From Promethearchaeota archaeon (GTDB lineage Archaea > Asgardarchaeota > Lokiarchaeia > Sigynarchaeales > SOKP01), in contig SDNN01000046.1 of NCBI GenBank assembly GCA_004524425.1, positions 1 to 17,430 on the forward strand: a DNA stretch of 17,430 bases, given 5' to 3'. Shown one piece after another: positions 7,284 to 14,324 of the stretch. The position numbers and the translations under genes were made by a program. The notes beneath the pieces are model-generated. The model saw only the letters and a list, made by a program, of their open reading frames with translations. It was not told where the DNA came from and made no database searches. Numbering within the stretch: position 1 is the first letter of the stretch; each line of letters opens with the position of its first letter.

Positions 7284-7796
7284 CTATTCAAAAGAAACAA
7301 TAAAATCTCCACTGCATTTATCCTGAAAGTTCAATAGACATTTTTTAATTTTGGGTTCAATCTTATGTTTTAATCCCATTTCTTTCAGCCAACAACTTAC
7401 TCGATAAATCACGCCACAATCATATTTCTTTTCAACGCCAAGCTTCTTCATTCCCTCATAAGCAAAACATCTTCCCATTTCCCAATGTATGCGATTATTT
7501 CCTGGGAAAGAATAATGAAAATCCATGAAGTCTCCTTTTAATACACTAAACGCATCATTTACGAAATTTTTCAATTCTTCATAATTAGATATCTTTCTGT
7601 CTCCTAATTTAGATAGCTTTTTGACTCTATTTATTTCGAATGTGGATAATGTTTTTATTGCTCCTTTATTGAGTTTATTTGCTTCTTTAATTCCGAAACG
7701 AAGGTAGCTATTTAAAAACCAAGCTCCATCATGCGTCATCCAGTTCTTTATCAAGAGATTTTTTAATTCTTCTTTATTGAGATTATCTAAAAGCAT
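7284..7796 (-). CDS. DUF6125-like / ATC-hydrolase-like small protein
   Basis: The 170-residue product starts LNKEELKNLLIKNWMTHDG and includes WEMGRCFAYEGMKKLGV and a cysteine-rich C-terminal half (C110, C127, C135, C153, C161). The THDGAWF segment and the RCFAYEG...YDCG...CWL...C order match my memory of the DUF6125 family, distantly similar to L-2-amino-thiazoline-4-carboxylate hydrolase-like proteins. Function is unknown; the conserved cysteines suggest metal binding or a thiol mechanism. The ATG at 7796 has only a partial SD (GTGA, about seven bases upstream), and a TATA-like element lies 30-40 bases upstream on the same strand, so it probably heads a transcript that may continue into the YkgJ-type gene. 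Confidence 0.68.
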   Translation of the reverse strand: MLLDNLNKEELKNLLIKNWMTHDGAWFLNSYLRFGIKEANKLNKGAIKTLSTFEINRVKKLSKLGDRKISNYEELKNFVNDAFSVLKGDFMDFHYSFPGNNRIHWEMGRCFAYEGMKKLGVEKKYDCGVIYRVSCWLKEMGLKHKIEPKIKKCLLNFQDKCSGDFIVSFE

Positions 7797-7825
7797 GATA
7801 TTTCACGAAGATTTCTAAAAATTAC

Positions 7826-7841
7826 TTTAAATATATATTAA
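7826..7841 (-). promoter_or_regulatory. Candidate TATA box for the DUF6125-like gene
   Basis: On the minus strand this reads AATTAATATATATTTAAAG-like sequence centred about 35 bases before the ATG at 7796, which would give a leader of about 8-10 bases. The rest of 7797-8016 contains no gene that I can support. Confidence 0.35.
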
Positions 7842-8016
7842 TTAAGTGTATCTTCTTCTCATATTTTTATAAATTTAGAAAGATAGTATGATAAGGTTTT
7901 TTACTTTATTTAGAAATTTATCCTTTGTTTTTAATACTTATTTCTAAATTCTTTAAATCAATAATAAATATTGTAAATAAATGAAGGAAAATGGCAGATA
8001 ATGTCCAAATTTCTTA

Positions 8017-10101
8017 TTAGTAAGCTTTTTTTATGATTAAATTTCCAAATTTATCAACTTTGGCTTCCATTCCAGATCCAACTAATGTAGTAGATTCGTT
8101 TTCTTCAATAATAGCTGGTCCTTCAATAAAATTTCCTTGCCCTAGTAAATTTCGGTCATAAATTTTAGTGTTTAATTGTCCTTCCGAAAAATATACTGAC
8201 CGACTGCCCTTTAATGCATTTTTTAAAGATGTTTTAGAATTTTTAAAATGATCAAGTTCTGGTTTCTTTAAACGCTTTATAGCCATGATTCTCAAATTTA
8301 CTATCTGTACTGTCTCGCTTGATGATGCATAACCATAAGTTTTTTTATGAACGTTGTGAAATTCTTGTTGTATTGTATTCAAATCATCATACTTTAGTTT
8401 GATACTCGGAAATTGGACTGTGAGTTCATAATTTTGCCTTGAATACCGTAGATCTCCTGAAATAGTAAGAACTCTCTGATCGGCAGAAATATTATTTATA
8501 TCAAACCATTCTTCTGCTTTATTTACCAAATAACCTATTTTCTCTTTTATGAGAGGAAAATTTTCTAGTTCAAAAGATTTCATGACGGTGGTAACAAAAT
8601 CTTTTTTCAAATCTGTAAATAATAATCCCATCGCAGAAAATAATCCTGCAAATTTGGGAATTATCACTTTCTTGATGTTCATTTTTTCTGATAATTCTAA
8701 AGCATGTAACGGCCCGGCACCACCATAAGCTATCAATGTTAAATTTCTAGGATCATATCCACGAGCAACAGAGACTAAATGTAAGATGCGAAGCATGTTA
8801 GCATTTGCTATGGAAATAATCCCTTGAGCTGCTTCCTCTAACTTTATTCCCAGTTTATTAGCAATTTGTGTTTTTATTGCATTAATTGATAGTTTTGGTT
8901 TTAATTTAATTAAATTACCTAAAGGGGAATCCATATTTAAACGATTTAAAACTATATAGGCATCTGTAACCGTTGGTTCCTCACCTCCTCTACCATAGCA
9001 AGCAGGACCAGGATTTGCTCCACTACTTTTAGGGCCAACTTTTAAATGACCACCAGAATCGATCCAAGCAATACTGCCTCCACCTGATCCACATTCAGCT
9101 ACATCAATAATTGGAAATCTCAATGGATATCCCGTCTTATTGAAATAGCCAGCAGAATGGAAAGGGCCTCCAACTTCAAATTCTAATGTATAATTAGGTT
9201 TTCCATCTAAAATAAGACCTGCTTTTGCTGTTGTACCGCCCATATCAAATGCGATACATTTTTGTATTTCTAATTTTTTTGCTAAATTTCCAGCAGCTAT
9301 TAATCCAGCTGCTGGACCAGATTCAACAAGCATATGAGGATTAGTAATTGCTTCGTTTGGTTGTAATACTCCCCCACCTGAATGCATTATTTTAAGCAAA
9401 TCTTTTACTAAACCAAGATTACTCAATTCTTTATTAATTCTTTTAATATATGAGCTTATTATTGGTGCTACAGCTGCAGCTATAACTGTCGTACTTGCTC
9501 TCTCATACTCCCGAAATTCAGGTAAAATTTGGCCAGATAGAAAACAGAATTTATCTGGAAAAGTTTTCTTAATTAGATTTCCAATATATTCTTCATGTAA
9601 AGAATTTAGAAAAGAAAATAAAAAAACTACCGCAAAAGAGTCTATATCATCGTTATTAAAGGATGATACTTGTTTTTCAGCATCTGAATTATTTAATGGG
9701 GTGATTACCTTTCCATCACAATCTATTCTTTCAGTAACCTCTCTAATTCGGTTACGAGGTACTAATGGTTGCAGTCGATCTATCATTAAATTGTATAAAG
9801 ATGGACGAGTTTGCCTCCCAATTTCTAATAAATCTCGAAAACCTTTAGTGACAAATAAGCCAATTTTAGCAATTTTACCTTCCAAGATTGAATTTGTTGC
9901 TATTGTGGTCGCATAGATTATTTCAGATAGATATTTAACTTCCATATTATTTTTTTTTAATATCTGAACAATCCCTTCAATGAAAGAAAAATCAGGATTA
10001 TTAGAGTTGGTTGAAACCTTTAAGGATTTCGTTATATGATTCTCTTCATCATAAAGGATTACATCGGTAAAAGTTCCACCCGTATCAATCGCGATTTTAA
10101 T
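8017..10101 (-). CDS. hyuA: Hydantoinase/5-oxoprolinase subunit A (HyuA family), probable ATT start
   Basis: This is the ATP-binding subunit of the HyuA/HyuB family (N-methylhydantoinase, 5-oxoprolinase, acetone or acetophenone carboxylase), which phosphorylates a carbonyl or amide substrate. Read from 10101 the product has 694 residues: IDTGGTFTDVILYDE at 5-19 (first phosphate-binding loop), TTIATNSILEGK, the second ATP motif FDMGGTTAK at 285-293, AECGSGGGS, the SSGANPGPACYGRGG segment near 360 and YGGAGPLHA. The first ATG, at 9945, would delete 52 residues including the DTGGTFTD loop. In frame between TAA and that loop there is no ATG, GTG or TTG; ATT at 10101-10099 sits where relatives have Met (MKIAIDTGG), ten bases after GGAGG. 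The last base of the hyuB stop is the first base of this codon (TAATT), so translation is coupled. The substrate cannot be assigned. Confidence 0.92.
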   Translation of the reverse strand: MKIAIDTGGTFTDVILYDEENHITKSLKVSTNSNNPDFSFIEGIVQILKKNNMEVKYLSEIIYATTIATNSILEGKIAKIGLFVTKGFRDLLEIGRQTRPSLYNLMIDRLQPLVPRNRIREVTERIDCDGKVITPLNNSDAEKQVSSFNNDDIDSFAVVFLFSFLNSLHEEYIGNLIKKTFPDKFCFLSGQILPEFREYERASTTVIAAAVAPIISSYIKRINKELSNLGLVKDLLKIMHSGGGVLQPNEAITNPHMLVESGPAAGLIAAGNLAKKLEIQKCIAFDMGGTTAKAGLILDGKPNYTLEFEVGGPFHSAGYFNKTGYPLRFPIIDVAECGSGGGSIAWIDSGGHLKVGPKSSGANPGPACYGRGGEEPTVTDAYIVLNRLNMDSPLGNLIKLKPKLSINAIKTQIANKLGIKLEEAAQGIISIANANMLRILHLVSVARGYDPRNLTLIAYGGAGPLHALELSEKMNIKKVIIPKFAGLFSAMGLLFTDLKKDFVTTVMKSFELENFPLIKEKIGYLVNKAEEWFDINNISADQRVLTISGDLRYSRQNYELTVQFPSIKLKYDDLNTIQQEFHNVHKKTYGYASSSETVQIVNLRIMAIKRLKKPELDHFKNSKTSLKNALKGSRSVYFSEGQLNTKIYDRNLLGQGNFIEGPAIIEENESTTLVGSGMEAKVDKFGNLIIKKAY

Positions 10102-11858
10102 TAATGTTTCGCCTCCTTGATATTATCGCGTAATGTTTTTGTAGCCTTAAAGTCAATTTCTCCTTCAGAGTTAATGACTACTCCATATATTTCTTTAACC
10201 TGTCGAGGGCTAATTTTTTCTAAAATTAAATCGTTTTTAACCTTCACTGGATCTCTTTCTAAAGGTGAACCGAAGCCACCGCCTCCAGCTGTTGTAACTC
10301 TCAAAACATCATTCTCTGACATAATTACACCTGATGTTTTAGATGGAATAATTTTTTCACTATCTGTATTAGGATTTAAAACAAATTTACCACTAGCACC
10401 TGGTAATCCATTTTCTAAACCCCAAGGTTTAATTTGATGTCTATCTGAATGAGCAGAAAAGATTAAGGATTTAAGAATTTTAATATCTTTTTGGATTCCC
10501 ATACCCCCTCTAAATTTTCCCGGTCCTCCCGAGTCAATTACTAGTCCAAATCTTAATATTCGCAAGGGATATTCTAGCTCCATTGCTTCAATAGGCAGAT
10601 TTGAAGTATTTGTGATGTGAACTTGTACTCCGTCCATCCCATCTTTCATTGCACGTGCTCCCATTCCACCACCTAGAGCTTCAATATAGACAAAATCCCT
10701 ATCAGATAGTTGTTTTGTTCCTCCAAATATAATTGCCGTGGTTGCTCCATTAGACCCTGCTACTACTTTTTCAGGAACAGCTCTAGCTAGAGCTCTCATT
10801 ATTAAATCGACGACTCTTTGGCAAGTATCAGTTCTTCCTCCAACAGCAGCAGGTTCTTCTGCATTTAAAAGAGATCCTCTTTGGGCATAAATCTTGATTG
10901 GCCTCTGAAAACCGCTATTGAATGGGACTTCAGGAGCGCAAATTGCTTTTATTGCATAGAAGACGGTTGCTTTCAATGCAGCTTTGACCATATTTATTCC
11001 TCCTGCAGTTTGAGAAGCAGTTTTTGAGAAATCCAAGCCAATTGAAGGTTTATAACCGTGATTTACAGTAATTTTTACACAAATTTTCAAAGTTTCATTA
11101 GAAATTCCGTCATCATCCATGAAATCAATTGAGGAGTAATCACCTTCTGGAATTTGGAGCAACCTTTTTCTTAAGATGCGTTCACTGTGATTAAGATTTT
11201 CAGAAACACTTTTAAATATGGTATCTTTACCATAACGTGAAAATAAATCTTCTATTCGTCTCTCACCTAATAGCAAAGAGGCTAACTGAGACCTAAAATC
11301 TCCATAGCGTTCTTCACGACATCTCATGTTTATTAATAATAGTTCTAAAACCCTGTTTTGTATTTTTCCTTGTGAAACTATACGAATAGGAGATATTCTA
11401 AGACCTTCTTGTGTGATTTCAGTAGAATCACCAGCCGTTCCGATTCCTGGATATCGTCCCCCAACATCTGACCAATGAGCAATATTGGTAACGAATGCAA
11501 CCAATTCAGTATCATAAAATACAGGATGGATTAAAGTTACATCAGGTAAATGTGAACCCCCTCCATGATAAGGATCGTTTGCTATTACGATATCACCTGG
11601 TTTGAAATTCCAACTATCAAGATCATATACGATTTCAGTCATTAACCCTTGCATTGATCCTAAATGTATTGGAATGTGTTCTGCTAATGCTATTAAATTG
11701 CCTTGCCTATCGAAGATTCCGGTCGAACAATCTCTCCGCTCCTTAATATTTGTCGAGTAGGCTGATCTAATTAATGCTGTTCCCATTTCTTCTGCAATAG
11801 TATGAAATGAATTATTTATTACTTCAGCAGTAATAGGATCGATTTTATTACTTTTCAT
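10101..11858 (-). CDS. hyuB: Hydantoinase/5-oxoprolinase subunit B (HyuB family)
   Basis: The 585-residue product is the partner of HyuA. Family landmarks in order are DPITAEVINNSFHTIAEEMG (7-26), RRDCSTGIFD (41-50), the metal-site segment NDPYHGGGSHLPD (94-106), HWSDVGGRYPG, GGRTDTCQRVVD, GGGMGARAMKDGMDGVQVH and GPGKFRGGMG. Length is normal for the B subunit. Family reactions include ATP-dependent ring opening of hydantoins or 5-oxoproline and ketone carboxylation; motifs alone do not separate these. It is transcribed before hyuA, overlaps it by one base and supplies the GGAGG used by hyuA within its last codons. No clear SD precedes the ATG at 11858, but a TATA box about 27 bases upstream suggests a leaderless transcript. 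asnB-like lies 129 bases upstream on the same strand. Confidence 0.93.
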   Translation of the reverse strand: MKSNKIDPITAEVINNSFHTIAEEMGTALIRSAYSTNIKERRDCSTGIFDRQGNLIALAEHIPIHLGSMQGLMTEIVYDLDSWNFKPGDIVIANDPYHGGGSHLPDVTLIHPVFYDTELVAFVTNIAHWSDVGGRYPGIGTAGDSTEITQEGLRISPIRIVSQGKIQNRVLELLLINMRCREERYGDFRSQLASLLLGERRIEDLFSRYGKDTIFKSVSENLNHSERILRKRLLQIPEGDYSSIDFMDDDGISNETLKICVKITVNHGYKPSIGLDFSKTASQTAGGINMVKAALKATVFYAIKAICAPEVPFNSGFQRPIKIYAQRGSLLNAEEPAAVGGRTDTCQRVVDLIMRALARAVPEKVVAGSNGATTAIIFGGTKQLSDRDFVYIEALGGGMGARAMKDGMDGVQVHITNTSNLPIEAMELEYPLRILRFGLVIDSGGPGKFRGGMGIQKDIKILKSLIFSAHSDRHQIKPWGLENGLPGASGKFVLNPNTDSEKIIPSKTSGVIMSENDVLRVTTAGGGGFGSPLERDPVKVKNDLILEKISPRQVKEIYGVVINSEGEIDFKATKTLRDNIKEAKH

Positions 11859-11881
11859 TGGAATTCTTAAAAATGGAATAA

Positions 11882-11889
11882 TTTAAATT
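11882..11889 (-). promoter_or_regulatory. BoxA for a probably leaderless hyuBA transcript
   Basis: AATTTAAA on the minus strand is centred about 27 bases before the A of the hyuB ATG, the usual distance from BoxA to the transcription start in archaea. With no SD before hyuB, this fits a leaderless mRNA starting at or next to the ATG. Confidence 0.45.
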
Positions 11890-11942
11890 TAATTTATAAT
11901 ATGAATGGAAAACAAATTTTTTTAACTCTTTCTTATCCTATA

Positions 11943-11968
11943 TCAAATAAAAATAAAATAAAATTCAA
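11943..11968 (-). terminator. T-rich transcript end after the asparagine-synthetase-like gene
   Basis: Read on the minus strand, runs such as TTTTATTTTATTTTTATTTG begin about 20 bases after the stop codon. Archaeal RNA polymerase ends transcription at such T-rich tracts without a hairpin. It would separate this gene from hyuBA. Confidence 0.35.
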
Positions 11969-11987
11969 AATTATGATTCATGTTAAT

Positions 11988-13532
11988 TTAAATCTCATAG
12001 GTGCCAGTAATTCCCAATTCTGAAAGCGTATCTTTGTGGGGATGAAATTTTGATTCAAAAATTCTCCAATAATATAACTCTTCCTTGGAACGCAAGGTTA
12101 TACCAGGGGAAATCTGTTTTTCGTTTTCAAATTCTTCATCTGATATTTTATCTTCAAGGTAATTACGTATTAGAAATTGAGATCCTGCCCCATCGGAAAA
12201 TTTTTGTTTTTTCCTCCAAATGAATTCTGAAGGAATTTCCTTTTCAAAAGCCTTTCTTAAAATCCATTTTTCCACCATACCATAATTCTTTCTTCTAAAA
12301 ATCTTCAATTCTGGAGGAATTTTGAATGAATAATCCACCAATCTACTATCAAATAATGGAGCTCTTGCTTCAATAGAAAAATGATAAGGGATTCTATCCA
12401 CTCTCTGTAAGCCTGTCTTATGTTCAATTTCTAGAAGACTCTTTATCTCATTATGAAATGAAGAAGTCGATTGAAAATTTTGTAAATATTCATACCCTCC
12501 AAACAATTCATCTCCTCCTTCACCCGTAAGAATTACCTCAGGATTTTTTTCAGATTTTATTTTCTGAGAAATCATAAACATTGGAATGGAACTACGTATT
12601 AATGCCGCATCAAAAGTTTCCAAGGCATAAATTACTTCAGGTAAAATTTTTAGCATATCACTTAAAGTAATTTTTAATATCGTATGCTCAAGATCATTTA
12701 ATTTAGCAAATTTCTTTGCATATTCTACATCTCTTGATCCTTTAACTCCAACAGTATAAGCATGCAAATGATCTATTATCTCTTTTGCATTGTGAGTTAT
12801 TATTGTGGAATCAATTCCCCCACTAAGTAAAACATTTATATGTTCATCAGGTTTAATGTTGTCTAAAACAGCAATCTTTACTAAACAATTCAATTTTAAT
12901 GCTATTTTTTTTACTATTCGAGAAGATAATTTGTAATTTGTTATAAATCGAGGGTAGCTGTAAAATTTTTTGAGTTCTTTTTTCGAAGTAATAACATGTC
13001 CAGGAGAGACGGGGCGAATATAACCCCCCAGAGGAGTGAGTGCTTTTAATTCAGAAGATAAAGCGAAAAAATCATTTGTATGGCAATAATATAATGGTTT
13101 AGCTCCCACTCTATCTTTAAATCCAACCATTTCATTGCCGTTATATAAAACTCCGCTAAAAGTCCCGATTGTTTTTTTAAATATCTCAGATTTTATTTCA
13201 TTATACCCATCAAGTATTACTTTTAAGTTATTTTGGTTATTTTTTGAAATTTCATTTGATTCATAGAAATCGTGGGCAATATCATCTAAATTATATATGT
13301 GCCCATCTATTGCTATAAAACTACTGTTAAGATTATCTAAATAAAGATTTAAAGGATTATTATCATTAAGATTTTTAACCTTTTGATGGAAAATCATATT
13401 TACAGGAAATCTATCGAATTTCAAGGTTTTTATAGGTCCTCTATGCTTTATCTTCAATGCGCATTTATGTAATTTCTCTCTTACAGACTCCTTTAAAGGT
13501 TTTTTCTTAAAAACTGCGAAAATTCCCGCCAA
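11988..13532 (-). CDS. Asparagine synthetase-like protein lacking the glutaminase nucleophile
   Basis: The 514-residue product has the AsnB layout: a class II glutamine amidotransferase-like domain (1-190) and an ATP-dependent synthetase domain. The latter has the PP-loop SGGIDS (237-242), TGEGGDELFGGYEYL (336-350), RVDR (377-380) and FSIEARAPLFDSRLVDY, so adenylation of a carboxylate is expected to work. The first domain keeps the fold (HRGP, IYN, RVGAKPLYY, SSELKAL, RPVSPGH) but the protein begins Met-Ala-Gly-Ile-Phe where AsnB needs Cys at position 2. The usual NGEIYN is DGHIYN and the following conserved Asp region reads GTFSG. Hydrolysis of glutamine is therefore unlikely; it may use free ammonia, or form another amide, as in beta-lactam synthetase. 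The start is TTG 13532, preceded by GGGGG; an upstream ATG is out of frame and stops at once. Confidence 0.85.
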   Translation of the reverse strand: MAGIFAVFKKKPLKESVREKLHKCALKIKHRGPIKTLKFDRFPVNMIFHQKVKNLNDNNPLNLYLDNLNSSFIAIDGHIYNLDDIAHDFYESNEISKNNQNNLKVILDGYNEIKSEIFKKTIGTFSGVLYNGNEMVGFKDRVGAKPLYYCHTNDFFALSSELKALTPLGGYIRPVSPGHVITSKKELKKFYSYPRFITNYKLSSRIVKKIALKLNCLVKIAVLDNIKPDEHINVLLSGGIDSTIITHNAKEIIDHLHAYTVGVKGSRDVEYAKKFAKLNDLEHTILKITLSDMLKILPEVIYALETFDAALIRSSIPMFMISQKIKSEKNPEVILTGEGGDELFGGYEYLQNFQSTSSFHNEIKSLLEIEHKTGLQRVDRIPYHFSIEARAPLFDSRLVDYSFKIPPELKIFRRKNYGMVEKWILRKAFEKEIPSEFIWRKKQKFSDGAGSQFLIRNYLEDKISDEEFENEKQISPGITLRSKEELYYWRIFESKFHPHKDTLSELGITGTYEI

Positions 13533-14073
13533 ATTATTCCCCCATGAGATGAATTTCTTTTTTCTGAGTTTTTAGTTTTAAATCGAATCTATTTCTTTTT
13601 TGATATTTTATTCTGTCTTCATGGTGAATTTTCATTAAGTTTCAATCACTCTTTTTTAATTATTTATAGTAATAATATCAAGGTTTTATTTACTTTTGCG
13701 ATTCTATTATGATATTTTTTTTTTAATATATAGAAAAGAAGGATAATATACAGAACAGGATTAATCGCGAATATTATAAAGTTTTACACCGCTTTAAGTT
13801 TCATAAAAATTCAGTAATTAAGGGTCAAACTAAAATAACACAATTTTTAATCAGAATTAATCTCTAAAATTTAACTTAATTCTTAAACTTTTTGAGTACA
13901 ATCCAATCTCAGCAAGATAAGTATAAAATTGTACAAGTTTACAAAATTGATTTTAATTATTGATTGAATAACTAATCATGCTTTCCCATTACATCAATCA
14001 AATATCTCTTAAAATGAATAGACATTTATTTAATTAATTAAAATTTGATTCCAGATTTATTTAAAAGCGAGCA

Positions 14074-14088
14074 AAAATATATAAAAGT
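14074..14088 (+). promoter_or_regulatory. TATA box for the cobalamin protein/opine dehydrogenase operon
   Basis: AAAAATATATAAAAG is a strong BoxA match. The transcription start would be near 14107 and the leader about 215 bases long. A second candidate, AAAAATATATGGTATAA (from 14177), would start the transcript near 14207 and still include the hairpin set. Confidence 0.45.
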
Positions 14089-14114
14089 TGCTTGATATAT
14101 AATATTCAAGAATT

Positions 14115-14135
14115 TTAATCAACGGTCGTTAATCA
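14115..14135. promoter_or_regulatory. Palindrome AACG-GT-CGTT with flanking TTAATCA repeats
   Basis: AACGGTCGTT (14121-14130) is an inverted repeat with 4-bp arms and a 2-base centre, flanked by TTAATCA on each side (14115-14121 and 14129-14135). It falls just after the predicted transcription start from the TATA box at 14074, where a repressor could bind. No regulator is known. Confidence 0.3.
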
Positions 14136-14230
14136 TTTCAATTATATCATAGAAAAGAGTTCGAATCTAAAATAATAAAAATATATGGTATAATCTAAGC
14201 GGTTAATTGAATTTACAAAATTTAACCCCG

Positions 14231-14310
14231 TCTTGAAATAAAATAACAATCCTATTTCATTTAGGATTTCAAGAGTGTTATCGAAATAGAAATCTCAATT
14301 ACAATTTGAG
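14231..14310 (+). promoter_or_regulatory. Structured leader with competing hairpins
   Basis: AATCCTA (14248-14254) pairs with TAGGATT (14262-14268), and TCTTGA (14231-14236) pairs outside it with TCAAGA (14269-14274), giving 13 bp with an 11-base bulge. The loop-side segment CTATTTC (14252-14258) can instead pair with GAAATAG (14283-14289), which would break the inner stem. A third hairpin, CTCAA (14294-14298) with TTGAG (14306-14310), abuts the weak SD AAGTGAAG before the ATG at 14325. This is the layout of a switching leader, but it does not show the conserved cobalamin riboswitch box and the ligand, if any, is unknown. Confidence 0.4.
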
Positions 14311-14324
14311 AAGTGAAGTAAAAA

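Larger units (their letters stand above)
13533..14324. other. 792-base divergent intergenic region
   Basis: This region separates the asnB-like gene (minus) from the cobalamin protein operon (+). I found no ORF above about 20 codons with an SD and no tRNA or known riboswitch signature. It holds candidate TATA boxes for the + operon (14074-14088 and about 14176-14188), a small palindrome with flanking direct repeats (14115-14135) and a set of overlapping hairpins just before the start (14231-14310). A TTTAAAA element near 13576-13584 may be the asnB-like promoter. Its size is unusual for this gene-dense window. Confidence 0.6.

Noticed and set aside
10117..10437. 106-codon + strand frame opposite hyuB
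   Set aside because: It is antisense to conserved HyuB motifs and is a by-product of the glycine-rich coding sequence.
14157..14170. GAGTTCGAATCT resembling a tRNA T-loop
   Set aside because: Only two stem pairs form beside TTCGAAT and no acceptor, anticodon or D arm can be placed around it.
14107..14324. Cobalamin riboswitch before the B12 protein
   Set aside because: I do not see the conserved B12-box or the multi-branched core; the hairpins present are simple and AT-rich.
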